Source of the DNA: Cymodocea nodosa
Taxonomy: Eukaryota; Streptophyta; Magnoliopsida; Alismatales; Cymodoceaceae
DNA length: 64,000 nucleotides
Assembly (NCBI GenBank): GCA_036874045.1
Contig: CM072339.1
Span: 10,361,501-10,425,500 of the forward strand
Direction of reading: 5' to 3'
A model generated the notes under the pieces. The model saw nothing but the letters and a program-made list of their open reading frames with translations. It made no database searches and was not told the DNA's origin. Shown in pieces: positions 23,038 through 34,435 of this stretch; position 1 is the stretch's first letter; every line of letters starts with the position of its first letter. Made by a program: the position numbers and the translations under genes.

Positions 23038-25297
23038 TTAAGAAAAACTTTTTCTTGGTACCCAATGTTGTTGAGGACCAAGTTCATTAAACGCATATTT
23101 CTTCTTTTTGTTTAAAAATAGTTTAACATTATCATTTATATTCTTATTAATTATAAGTACTATTGATTTATCATTAGCTTCATACTCACATATAGCATTA
23201 TTGCTTTTACAATCATTCTTTTTGTTTTCAGATGTAGTATAATCAAGACCAAACAGATTTTTATCAGATTTTAATTTATTTTGGTCATACTCATACATTT
23301 TAGTAAGTTCATACCAAGATTTTGTACTTGTATTAACATTTTCCGTACATACAAAATCTTTTTCTACACAAGAATTTTTAGTTTTATCACATGCAGAATG
23401 AGTAATTGGTCTAATACCAGTGTATTGAATTACATGCTTAGGTTTCTGAATTTTCAGTTTACTACATTTGTCTGAAATTTTAGAAACATTAGAAACTAAA
23501 TTTCCAGAACAAGAAACAAGATTTTTAGAATCATTTATAGTCATGTTAGAAGTACAATTTGACAAATCACATTGATTTATATTATACTGCTTGATTCATC
23601 CCTTGAAGTACCTAGTTCTACATATTTATTACATTGTTTCATAATAAAAGGAATTTTAGTCTTAGATTTACTTGAACTGCAACTAATAAATCCTTTATTG
23701 GCTTGAGATTCACGATATTCAGGATAATCAAATCCTAAGCCAAATTTATAAGACATCGCAGGGGTACTAGTTAGTTTGTCTAACTTAGTTTGACTTAAAT
23801 TCCATTTCTCAATGGTACAATTTAAATCTTGCTCTCTCAGTTTTAATTTATCTATCTCTAATTCAAGTTCATTTATATTGTTTCTCAACATTTCATTTTC
23901 AGATTCTATCTTTAATTTTTTAGCATTTATATTTTGTATTTGTTCATGCAAGATACATTCATTAAATCTAAATTTTTGTAAATCTCTAGCATGATTTTCA
24001 TTATCACATTTAAACTTTTTTAAAGTAGTAGACAGGAAACAATTTTCTTCTTTCATAATGAATGAAGATTTTCTAATATTCTTATTTTCTAGTTTACATA
24101 CTTTAAGTTTTTGTAATAATGCATGATAAGCACATAATAATTCATCAAAGTTGAAATCTGAATGACTTTCAAGATCAGATATTACCTCAGATTCATCTGC
24201 CATGAAGCACACATGAGCAACATCTTCTAACTCTCGTTCTCCTTCTGAATGTGAAGATTTTGATGTTGATTCTTTAGATTCAGACTCTTCAGACGTGTCA
24301 TCCCAAGTGACCTTCAAAGCTTTTTTCTTGTAAAACTTTTTCTGAGTTTTCTGAGCCATCTTCTTCTGATTTGTCCTACTTTGCTTTTCATTTTTCCTCA
24401 TAGGACAGTCTTGAGAAAGATGTCTCGGTTTCTTACAGTTGTAACATACATACTTTCTGGATGAAGAATTCTTGTCATTTAGTGATTTTGACGTTGAGGG
24501 TTTATTATTTTTGTTCCTTTGCTATTTCCTAGCTTTCCATGCTTTCTTGAATTTCCTAGTTAGCAAAATCAAATTCTTGTCAGAATCAGTAGATATATCA
24601 GAATCTGAATTAATTTCGAAGGCTATTTCTTTCTTCATTTTTAGTTTGTTGTGACTTAGTGATTCATTTAATTGAACTTCATAAGCTGTTAAGTTACCTA
24701 TAAGTTCATTCATAGTATAAACATTTAAATCTCGTGATTCCTCAATTGATGTTACTTTCTGAGACCATTTAGAACTTAGGGATCTGAGAATTTTCCTCAC
24801 CAAATCCTTTTGTTCAAAATTCTTTCCTAAATGTTTTAAAGAGTTTATGATATCAAGAAATCTGGAAAACATCTCAGAAATATTTTCGTCTTCATGCATC
24901 TTAAAGAGTTCATACTTATGAATCAACATGTTTATTTTTGTCTCTTTAACTTGAGAAGTACCTTCATGTGAAACTTTTAATGCATGCCACACCTCATAAG
25001 TAGATTTATATGCTGACATTTTACTGAACTGTTCATAACTTAATGCACAAAATAAAATATTTAAGCCCTTAGCATTCAGAGTTTCATTTTCTTTTTTAGT
25101 AATTGTCTAAGTGTATTATAATGAGCAGTTAACGGAGTATATGGTTTAGAAATCATGAACCACAACTTCTGATCTATACTTTGAAGAAAAACAGTCATCC
25201 TATATTTCCAATATTCAAAATGTATTCTATCAAATAAAGGATGACGATTAAGATTTTAGCCTTCATATAAAGAAAAATTACCATTTCCAGTAGCCAT
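23038..25297 (-). pseudogene. A1 gag (broken)
   Basis: ATG at 25297 (M-A-T-G-N-G-N-F). UBN2-like capsid domain, then zinc knuckle CYNCKKPRHLSQDC (near 24405-24450), a basic linker, a Ser/Glu acidic region and a long coiled coil (about 23800-24100). The C-terminal section ends ELGPQQHWVPRKSFS at the TAA 23038-23040. Defects: TAA 25256-25258 (Gln in A3), a 2-base insertion near 25110, TAG 24522-24524 (Gln in A2), and a frameshift near 23577. Stop-to-stop the reading is otherwise continuous and closely matches A2 and A3 (expected length about 750 residues). Confidence 0.88.
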
Positions 25298-25484
25298 CTT
25301 ACCTTAGATTTTTCAACCTATTTGATTTTAAACAGTCTAAAAACTTTAAAACAACTTGAGCCTTAAATCAAGAAAGTTAAACGTATGCTCAGATATTAAT
25401 TTCTGTTTAAAAACAAGGAAGGTAGAATAAGCAATGATATTAAATAAGTTGGTATCGATTTTATATCAAAGATTATTAACAAAG

Positions 25485-25496
25485 CTCTGATACCAC
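25485..25496 (-). other. Primer-binding site of A1
   Basis: Minus strand TGGTATCAGAGC, perfect for initiator tRNA-Met, two bases inside the 5' LTR. The stretch 25298-25484 between it and the gag ATG is untranslated leader. Confidence 0.93.
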
Positions 25497-25498
25497 TT

Positions 25499-27227
25499 GT
25501 AGGATCGTATGGCTACACAAGATGGGGTGAATTGTGTATTTTTAATATTTTCTGAAATATAATTGAAACTTTAAAACTCAAAAACAAGTCGAGACATTGT
25601 TTCATAAAATCATTTTTATTCAAGGTTTCAATTACAATGTACAATTCAATTCTCCTCAGAAATTGTAGATGCAATTATATCTCGATACCATGTATCATCT
25701 AAACAATTTCATAACTACAAACAGAGAAAACTAATTTGCGGAATTTAAAACATTTCTCCTTGTTTGAGATCTTTCTTCTTCTTCTTCAACAATTCTTCAG
25801 TGATGAATATCTTGTCTTTCTCTGCTTCACCGAATTTGCTTTCTTCTGATACTTCAAATCTTCAGCGACATAAATTTGATCTTTTTTGCTTCACTGAATT
25901 TTCTTCCACTTGAGAGATTTTCCCTAAGAAGGTGTTTTTGATCCCTAAAAGAGATTTTTCTTTTGGTGTGCAGGGATTGCTTGATCCTTGAAAAGATTTT
26001 TCGTTTTGTGTGCAAGGATGGTTTGATCAACGAGAATTCTATGCCTTTTATACTGTATCTTCATTTCATGTATATCCTTCACGTTTAACCACTACTAGTT
26101 TTCCACTTCTCCACGTCTTTTCTTTTTCCTTCATTGAAACACACACGTTCTAACCCACGTTTATATTTTGAATTTTCTTTAATCATCAGTCCTAGATCTC
26201 TGAAAAATTTCCTGCAAAATAAACTTTCTCGTCCAAAGAATTTTCCATCAAGTGTAATACGAAGTTGTTACATTAATGTTAACTAAATGAGTTACACAAG
26301 TATATATATATAACTTAATGTTTCTAACTTAACGAGTTCCTCATGTGCCATTTCACGTGACAAGTACTATAGCTAACTCAACGAACTAAGTTTGTGGTGT
26401 TATGCTAACTCAACGAACTAGCTTAACCTTTCTTTCGGAAGGTTAAACGATAATTCACCGAAAACAGTTTAAGTTTCGGATAGTTACAGTTGTAAGTCAC
26501 CGAAATACTTTTTATGAGACACGTGTCAAGACTTGAAAACATGACTTAAGTTACCTTTTGGATAGTTACGACTGTAAGTCTCCGAAAAAAGCTTTAACTC
26601 ACCGATTCAGTAATAAATAAATGTTTTTATAATAAGAAGTTTACCACGTGAAAAAAATAACAACTTAAGTTTATAATGCTAACCTAATGCGTTGCCTTAG
26701 TGTTCAATATAGCAACTCAACGCATTTAGTTATGTTAACTTAACGAGTTAAACATGTGCACCTCACGTGATACAATACAACATTCGTAACTTATAATTTC
26801 ACCACGTGTATAACACTAACTTAACGAGTTCGTCTCTTCTTTTACTCATTAACTTAATGAGTTATCACGTGACCTATTTTAACCTTTAAGCCTCTAACTT
26901 AATGAGTTCTCACGTGACCTCTATACAAACAAAACTCTAACTTAATGAGTTGTCTAAACGTGCACTATTCATGATATAGAAGATATAACTTTAAAACATA
27001 TCATGCTTTTCAATAAAAACACACATTAACTTAATGTTTAGTTAAATGAGAAATTAATGCAACGAAATGACTAGTTATTAACTTCAGATCCAATACAGAC
27101 AAGTATTTATGCCAGTAAGCTTTTTCTGTATTAATTGATGATTTTAATTTCTTTTCACAAGCAATAGTAATTAAGCAAATATGATTATATTCATTCAGCA
27201 CACATCATCAAAACAAAATATTCAATA
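25499..27227 (-). repeat. 5' LTR of A1 (A-long type, 1729 bp)
   Basis: On the minus strand it runs from 27227 (terminal CA mutated to TA on the plus strand; partner end is CAACA) to CCTACA at 25499. Flanked by gatat at 27228-27232. Nearly identical to 15983-17722. Confidence 0.92.
26044..26916 (-). promoter_or_regulatory. U3 promoter of A1: TATA box and array of seven G-boxes
   Basis: TATAAAAGG (minus strand) at 26044-26052. Upstream of it on that strand, CACGTG occurs at 26354, 26520, 26645, 26764, 26803, 26866 and 26911. These are interleaved with AACTTAACGAGTT or AACTTAATGAGTT near 26325, 26735, 26816, 26851, 26895 and 26938. The composite gagtt-n-tcacgtgacc recurs. CACGTG is the plant G-box/ABRE core bound by bZIP and bHLH factors (established). 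Activity here is inferred from position in U3. Confidence 0.7.
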
Positions 27228-28720
27228 GATATCATAACCCCTAATCTCTTGATATTTATTATATGCTTCCTAACTCCAAAAGTATACTTCATTCAAAACT
27301 ATTGCTTTAGTTAGGTCAGGAATTTGACTTTGTTGCTCTAGATGGGTTTGTTTTTGAACTTCCTCTTCCATGTGCTGAACTTGAATTGGCTGAAAATGCT
27401 CTTGAGATTCCTATATTTTGCTTCTACTTCTGTTTGTGGTGGTGAGCCGGTAGAACTCTCCACTCTTCTCTCTTGAATTCTTTCCAAAATTTGTTGAAGA
27501 GTTTCTTGCTCTTCAATGGAATCTGTCGAGTCATTTCTTTCTTGTTCCATATGTACTTGTTTAGCTTCTTATTCTGTTTCTTCTTTTTCTTCTTCCTCCT
27601 GACTACTAATCTGCATTGTCATTGTTCTTTCTGATTCTGTGATAGATTGGGATGGAGTTACGGGCAAATAAGCTTCTGCCCTAATTTCTGTTTGTTCTAT
27701 TTGTACAGGCTGCAGATTAATTTCAACTTGATTTTCTTCTTTTCTTTGCTCTTGCTACTGCTGCTCATACTCATCCTCAGAATCGGATAGCAGGTCTACA
27801 AAAATTGGCTCTATAGGTCCTATTAATATTGCTAGCTCTGGTTTAATCTCTTCTTGATGTTCAGGCACTATCTCTTTTCCTTTCCTTGTTCTAATTAATT
27901 ATGCCTGGTTTTCCTCTTCTTCTAAGATTAAATCTACAAAAATAAGCTCTACAGGTCCTCGAGCCACAGGTATAGCTCTTCTATTTAACTTTTTCTATAA
28001 TTGCTGGTCTCGAAGGGCCGACTTTAGCTTCTTTTACAGTAGGTATGGTAGTGGCTTCTTAATGCTGTTCAACTTTAATTTTGTATTGGGCCTTCAACTT
28101 TTCTACAGCTCTCCTTTTGTAAAGTGCATCAAACACCAGATGTGCTTTAGCTATTGCCAAATCTTTTGGTTCTCCTTGGTTTTTTCCAACTCAAACCAGT
28201 TCTTCAAATTCTCTTAATTCTTCCTCAGGAGATGGCCCCAAAAATGCTACTCTTTCTAATGGCCTTGGTGGTGGAACTGAAGGTCCGGGCTGTTGTTCCT
28301 CAGGTACATGTCTTTCAGTAGTCGGTTCCTCTTGTTCTTTAGTTGCATGTTCTTCAATTCCTTTCCTCTATTGCTCCCAAATTGCTCACCGTGCATGTCT
28401 ACCTATGCATCTTTTGAACCATAGTTGGGACTTACGTTGGATCAATTCTAGGGCAATTTCATTATTTGGTCTAATTTTTCTTTCTCTATTTAATGCAGCT
28501 TCTATAGCTACTCTAATTCTCGTTTCCATAATCTGAGGTATTTGTATGCCTAAATCCACTAAAACTTTTTGCTAGTAGAAAAGGTCAGATTCTACCTTTT
28601 GCAGCTCTTTTCCCTCGTCGTATTTTTGATCTTCTACCTTGTGTACCATTCTTTCGATTCTTTAAGAAATCTTGTCGTGTCAATTACTTCCTCCTAGAAT
28701 TCTAGTGTCATCTTTTTCAT
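27228..28720 (-). pseudogene. G1 env-like ORF, N-terminal piece
   Basis: ATG at 28720 matches the G3 start at 53961. The product is charged and Glu/Gln-rich and heavily interrupted; only a 70-residue stretch (27550-27338) is open. It aligns with G3 53961-55420 along its whole length, including the N-K-Y-Q segment just before the A1 insertion point that is partly deleted in G3. The A1 target duplicate gatat is 27228-27232. Confidence 0.7.
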
Positions 28721-28760
28721 CGTGGAGTTACGAAATCGCTTTGATCATCTGTATACCAGT

Positions 28761-29304
28761 TGTAGGATCATCTGTATCACAAGAGGGGGGGTGAATTGTG
28801 TCTTTAGTAATTAAATACTAGCGGATAAAATAAGAGCACAAGATACTCGTAAATGAAATTCTATTCTTTATTTAAAAACAGAATTTACAATATCTTTTCA
28901 GCTCAATTCCCTTCTTGAAGGTTTTGATATAGAAATGTTTGATATACAATTCGAATATAACAATAAAGCTCTTATTGAAAACTAATTTCGAATTGTATAA
29001 AACCTGATCTTTCTTTGTCTTTGCTCAGCTTCTGTATCTCTTCTTCTCTAGCTGTCGAATTTTCAGACTTCTTATGCTTGCAGCTCCTTTTCTGAAATTG
29101 CTTGGAATTTCGAACTTCTTCTAATGTTGGAGAACTTTTCAGAATATGAATATTCAAACTTAACTTTTCAGTTAGGGATCTAGATTAAATATTCAGACTT
29201 GGTTTTTGAGATTGGGATCCTCTATTGTAATGTAGCTCGTACTCTCTATTAGTAGTTGAACTTTGTTGTCTTTCACATTCAGCGTGTTCATCCACTTAAT
29301 CCAC

Positions 29305-29338
<34 letters not shown>

Positions 29339-29953
29339 CGTACTATCTTTTTGAGTTTCCACTTTCTCCACAATCATTTTGAATTTCCATGATCTCCACT
29401 CGTAGATACATCGAGACTTTTATCTTCCTAGAGTCTTGTAGAATATCTTCTAAGTCTTCGATTTAGTCGAACACTTATCCTTTAAGTCCTGTAAAAACTC
29501 GAACACTTATTTGTAACTCTTTGAGTTTTTGCACCTACAAAACATGTGACTAAACATAACAAACTTATCTGTTCGTTAGTCATTTTATAAAACTCAAACA
29601 GTTATCTATCCATGCGTATAAAAACTCAAACAGCTATCTAACTATTTGATTTTCATTACCGAATGCACATGGAAAATACGTGACAACTTAAAACATTAAA
29701 AACACACGTGCAGATAACTTAACTATACGAGTTTTTAACATAAACTATTCGACAAAAATGAAACGTTAACTATCTGAAAGTTTAACTATCGAAAATCTAA
29801 CTCTTCGGAAATCTTTAACTTATCCGACATAAAAATGAAACTTTCCGATAATCTATTAACTATTATACTTAGAGAAATATACTTAGAGAATATTATGTAG
29901 ACTTATTTAAAAACGTTAATGAAGCATATATCATCAAAATTAAATATCTAACA
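28761..29953 (-). repeat. B-type LTR at the head of G1
   Basis: Minus-strand LTR, TGTTAGATATTTAATTTTG at 29953 to GATCCTACA at 28761, matching the B1 LTR. On its left, two bases away, is a degenerate primer site (TGGTATACAGATG) leading into G1. On its right is a minus-strand PPT. It therefore looks like a 5' LTR to the left and a 3' LTR to the right. Confidence 0.85.
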
Positions 29954-30156
29954 ATCTCCCCCTTTTTGATGATGTTAAAACCTAATGGTTTGAATTTTAT
30001 TTTCAAACAAGTGGTATTTCAGTTTTTGAATGGTTTGAATTTTATTTTAGGAAGGACAATGAGTATGTTAAATGCTAAATGTTTATGAAATGTTAAATTT
30101 CTTATTGCATGTTTGACTTATTTGAAAAATTTTATCATCATCAAAAAGGGAGAGAT
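29954..30156. other. Tail-to-tail junction of two element 3' ends (inverted PPTs)
   Basis: atctccccctttttgatgat at the left edge and catcatcaaaaagggagagat at the right edge form an inverted repeat of about 21 bases around 160 bases of noncoding sequence. The left arm is the PPT of the minus-strand 28761 LTR; the right arm is the PPT of the plus-strand Y LTR. Confidence 0.75.
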
Positions 30157-31608
30157 TGTTCAGGATAATGTTCTTATTTATTAATATTGGTAGATTTTGA
30201 TGAGTGACAAAATGATTATTTAAAGTATGCAAAATGATGAATTTCATAAATAATATCAAGTCCATAATGTTTAAGCATAATTGAAAATTTATCTAACTTA
30301 TAACTCTAGTTTTAAACTCTGAATTTTATTTAAGTATATAATTCTACAACAATTTGTATGGTTATAATGATAAATTGATGAATGACTGTAAAGTTATGGA
30401 GTTATATAATTAAGTCTTAAGTTTGTAAATATATGACTTTAACGTTACGGACCTTCATAAACTTATGTCATATAAAATCCATAAAGTTATTAGGATAACC
30501 TGACGGACCTTCGTAAGGTTAATTCCTAAGGGGGTTCGTAAAGTTATAAGTCTAGTATAGGTAGTTTGTAAAAAGATATAGAATTATATTTTACACGTGT
30601 CAACTTGTAAAAGTCCGTAAAGTTAAGGAAATCAGTTTATAGATGTTCATAATGTTTTGTTATACATAAGTTCGTAAAGTTATGGACATAAGTCTATGAA
30701 GGGTCCTAATGTTAGCACTTTGATGAATACATTTAAATTGTTATAATTTTATTTAATCAAAGTTTTGGTGTAGGATTATTTATTTGTTTTGTAGATGACA
30801 CATGGCACACACGTATACACATACACACGTTTCACCATATTACAAAAGACTTGGTTAAAATATTTACAGATGGCAATCAGAGATTGATTTGAAAAAGTCA
30901 AGATTAAAGATCGTGGTTCAAAAAAAATTAACTCTACGAAGTAAGTCCGTTGAGTAAAGTTAACTCCACAAAGTAAGTCTATTGAGTAAAGTTAACTCTA
31001 CGAAGTAGGTCTATTGAGTTATAGTTAAGTCCATGGAGTAAGTTCGTTGAGTTTAGCTTAACTCCACGAACCAATTTATTTCTCGATGATCATGTAGTAA
31101 GTGGTTGTAGAAAATCTGGAAAAAAAAGAACGTATTGCAAGGTCATGTGCAAACAATTATATTTTCTCAATGAAATATAAATTGAGTAAAATCTATGTTT
31201 GTAAGTGAGTTCTCTTTCAGCAAAAACTCCAGAGAGAAAATTCTAAGAAGACTTAAAGATACATGAAGAACGAAAGTTGAAAGTCATCAAAAGGAACTCT
31301 ATGGCAACAAAGCAATTACCTGAAGATTTAAGTGTTGCCATATCTACAAGAGGAAAGTTAGATTATATTTATACTTTCATGATCAATTCTTCTTTGCATT
31401 AAATTGTTTAATTGAAAAAGAGAACCTATCCATAAGGGATGTTGTGGAAGAAACTCTAAAAGGTGTTCTTTTAGAAGATTTTTGGAGGGATTTTACAAGA
31501 GCACGTAAAGTTGTATAGATAACTATACGTAGGCTGGTATAGATAGTATGGTAACTACACAAGGGTTCGTACAGTTCGAAGGAGAACTTGATGAAGGATC
31601 AGTGCCTT
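30157..31608 (+). repeat. LTR of element Y (3' LTR, about 1.45 kb)
   Basis: Starts TGTTCAGGATAATG right after a PPT. It contains several taactccacgaagtaagt / gttgag motifs (30930-31070). No second copy is in the window, so the right end is inferred from where G2 homology to G3 begins (about 31609). Its internal region appears lost. Confidence 0.6.
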
Positions 31609-32851
31609 GAAAATTAATCACGATATTGACAATGATAACATTAATCACGATACAAACAAATAATACAATACATTAATACTAACTGTAAACATAGATAATT
31701 ATTTTTTTTGGTATTTTTGGTTTGATATGTTCCTGAATATGAGCGAAAGGTGAAATGTAAAAATCTCTATCGACAGTAAGAACTTCTATCACTACATGCA
31801 ACACGATTAGACCATTGAAAATTTAATCACTTACAATCTTACCTCCTCTCCCTATAGAATCACGAACCAAGACTTGTAAGTTGATCTCCTCTTCAGTATG
31901 CTAGCATCAACCTGAAACTAAGGCTAGAAGTTTTATGATCTCTTGAGATATGAGTCGGTGCTTGGTGAAAATGGCTTCCCTTCTTGTGACGCGATTACTC
32001 CTTATAGTGGTTGCTAGTCACTATGTTTGGCTTGGAATTGACCCGACATCTGGAAAGTATCTTGATAGACCTTCGATGGTTGGTGATTTTGGTGGTGATG
32101 TGGAGCTTTAGGAAACTTCTAACGTTTCCTACAGTTAGCGCGGTCCTCCACCTTCACACCCACCCTTTTTCTTCGTCTTTCTCCTCTTCTTTTAATTCTT
32201 TCAATAGTAACTACTTCTGCTTAAATGATTAGTTGGATTTCCTTCATTCATATCTACGATGGTGATTTCTTCTTCATTCCATAAGTTAATTCCTACGTGA
32301 TACGTGCAATCGTGGTTTTCTTGTAAATTTTCTGTTTCTGCAATTGCTATAGTGGCATGTTAGAAAATAACTGGTCCGTAGAGTTAGTGTAACTCAACGG
32401 ACTTACTTCATTGACTTAACTATAAAACACGTGGAATAATACAACTTATAAATTTATAACACTAACACAACGTATTACCTTAGTGTATATTCAAGTAACC
32501 CAACGCGTATAGTTATACTAACTTAACGAGTTAAACATGTGTAGCTCACATGACATAATAAAGTATTTAATTTCAACATGTGCATAATTCTAACTTAATG
32601 AGTTCAGATATTTCGAATAGTTACAACTATAAGTATTCGAAACTTATATGCATTTCAAATAGTTAACATCTAACCTTTTGAAAGATAACTTAAGTCAAGT
32701 TTCTAGATCATGATATGTGTCCTCAATCAGTTTTATGATAAAAAGATATTTTGGATACTTGTAGACCTAACTATTTGATGCTCAAATGCATTTTAGATAG
32801 TTAGAATCTAACTTACCAAATCCACTTAAGTCATGTATTAAGGTTACAACA
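31609..32851 (-). other. G2 tail, noncoding
   Basis: Homologous in antisense to G3 59050-60168 (for example the gccgctatagcgg / ccactatagcaattgc region near 32340-32360 and the tctatcgacagtaag block near 31770). I see no gene; short ORFs such as 32011-32232 are not conserved in G3. Confidence 0.55.
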
Positions 32852-32856
32852 CATGT

Positions 32857-34430
32857 TGTAGGATCGTATGGCTACACAAGAGGGGGGGTGAATTGTGTTT
32901 TTCAACATTTTCAATTATAATTGAAACTTCAAAACTCAAAAACAAGTCGAGACACTATTTTCATAAAATCATTTTTATTCAACATTTCAATTATAATATA
33001 CAATTCAATTCTCCTTAGAAATTGTAGATACAATTATATATCGATACCATGTTTCCTCTATACAATTTCATAACTACAAACAAAGAAAACTAATTTGTGG
33101 AATTTAAAATATTTCTCCCTGTTTGAGATTTTTCTTCTTCTTTCTCTTCTTTAGTAATTTTTCAATGACGAATATCTTGTCTTTCTCTACTTCACCAAAT
33201 TTACTTTCTCCTGATACTTCAAATCTTCAGTGACATAAATCTTACCTTTTTCTACTTCACTGAATTTTCTTCCATCTGAGAGCTTTTCCCCAAAAGGTGT
33301 TTTTGATCCCTGAAAAGATTTTTCGTTTGGTGTGCAGGGATAATTGATCAACGAGAATTCTATGCCTTTTATACTATATCTTTATTTCATGCATATCTTC
33401 CATGTTTAATCACTACCAGTTTTCCACTTCTTCACGTATTCTCTTTTTCCTTTATCGAAATACACATGTTTTGACCCACATTTACATTTCGAATTTTCTT
33501 TAATCATCAATCCTGAATCTCTGAAAAATTTCCTGCAAAATAAACTTTCTCATCCAAAATTTTTCATCAAGTGTAATAATAAGTCGTTGTGTTAATATTA
33601 ACTAAACAAGTAAAACAAGTACATATATAACTTAACATTTCTAACTTAACGAGTTTCTCATGTGACAACTCACGTGACAAGTATTGTAGTTAACTCAACG
33701 AACTAAGTTTGTGGTGTTACTCTAACTCAACGAACCATCTCCGTGGTGTTACGATAACTCAACGAACCATCTCCATTGTGTTATAGATAACTCAAGGAAC
33801 CAATGATAAATAAATGTTTTTATAATAAGAATTTTACCACGTGCAATAATAACAACTTAAGTTTATAACGCTAACCTAACGCGTTGCCTTAGTGTTCAAT
33901 ATAGCAACTCAACGCGTGCAGTTATGTTAACTTAATGAGTTAAACATGTGCACCTCACGTGATACAATATAACATTCCTAACTTTTAATTTCACCACGTG
34001 TACAAGACTAACTTAACGAGTTCGTCTCTTCTTTTACTCACTAACTTAATGAGTTCTTACGTGACTTATTTTAACCTTTAAGCCTCTAACTTAACGAGTT
34101 CTCACGTGACCTCTATACAAATAACACTCTAACTTAAGGAGTTGTCTAAACATGCAATGTTCATGATACAAAAAATATAACTTTAAAACATATCACGTTT
34201 TTCAATAAAAACACACGTTAACTTAACGTTTAGTTAAATGAGAAATTAATGCAACGAAATGACTAGTTATTTAACTTAGTATAATTTCAGATCCAATACA
34301 GACAAGTATTTATATCAGTAAGCTTTTTCTATATTAATTGATGTTCTTAATTTCTTTTCACATGCAATAGTAATTGAGCAAATATGATTACTTTCATTCA
34401 GCACACATCATCAAAACAAAATACTCAACA
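32857..34430 (-). repeat. Solo LTR, A-short type, in G2
   Basis: 1574 bp, TG...CA ends, flanked by a perfect 5-base duplication catgt (32852-32856 and 34431-34435). No PBS or PPT. G3 shows the uninterrupted sequence (around 59005-59015). Contains the 31-33 bp tandem unit at about 33689-33800. Confidence 0.93.
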
Positions 34431-34435
34431 CATGT

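Larger units (their letters stand above)
15983..27227 (-). mobile_element. A1: complete Ty1/copia element with TSD, pol internally deleted
   Basis: An 11.2 kb minus-strand element with both LTRs and a perfect 5-base target duplication gatat at 15978-15982 and 27228-27232. From its 5' end: LTR, PBS, gag, protease, a deletion that removes integrase and most of RT, RT end and RNase H, spacer, env-like ORF, PPT, LTR. The LTRs look about 97% identical over the first 280 bases compared by eye, so insertion is fairly recent. It interrupts the G1 env-like ORF. Lacking integrase and RT it is non-autonomous, and it may have been mobilised by intact relatives. Confidence 0.93.
11284..28760 (-). mobile_element. 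G1: mosaic element with env-like ORF and F-box gene, in three nested-interrupted pieces
   Basis: Minus-strand element present as 28760-27228, 15982-15540 and 13865-11284. The pieces join exactly when the A1 insertion (TSD gatat) and the solo LTR (TSD cttca/cttga) are removed, and then run collinear with G3 at 53940-57102. Order: env-like ORF, noncoding leader with TATA, F-box gene. The Athila-type gag seen between leader and F-box gene in G2 and G3 is absent, with a precise splice-like junction at 12600/12601. The distal end is cut by S1 at 11283; the proximal end abuts a B-type LTR (28761). Confidence 0.8.

Noticed and set aside
27338..27550. Independent small gene of 70 residues
   Set aside because: It is an open fragment of the G1 env-like ORF, collinear with G3 near 55122-55280.
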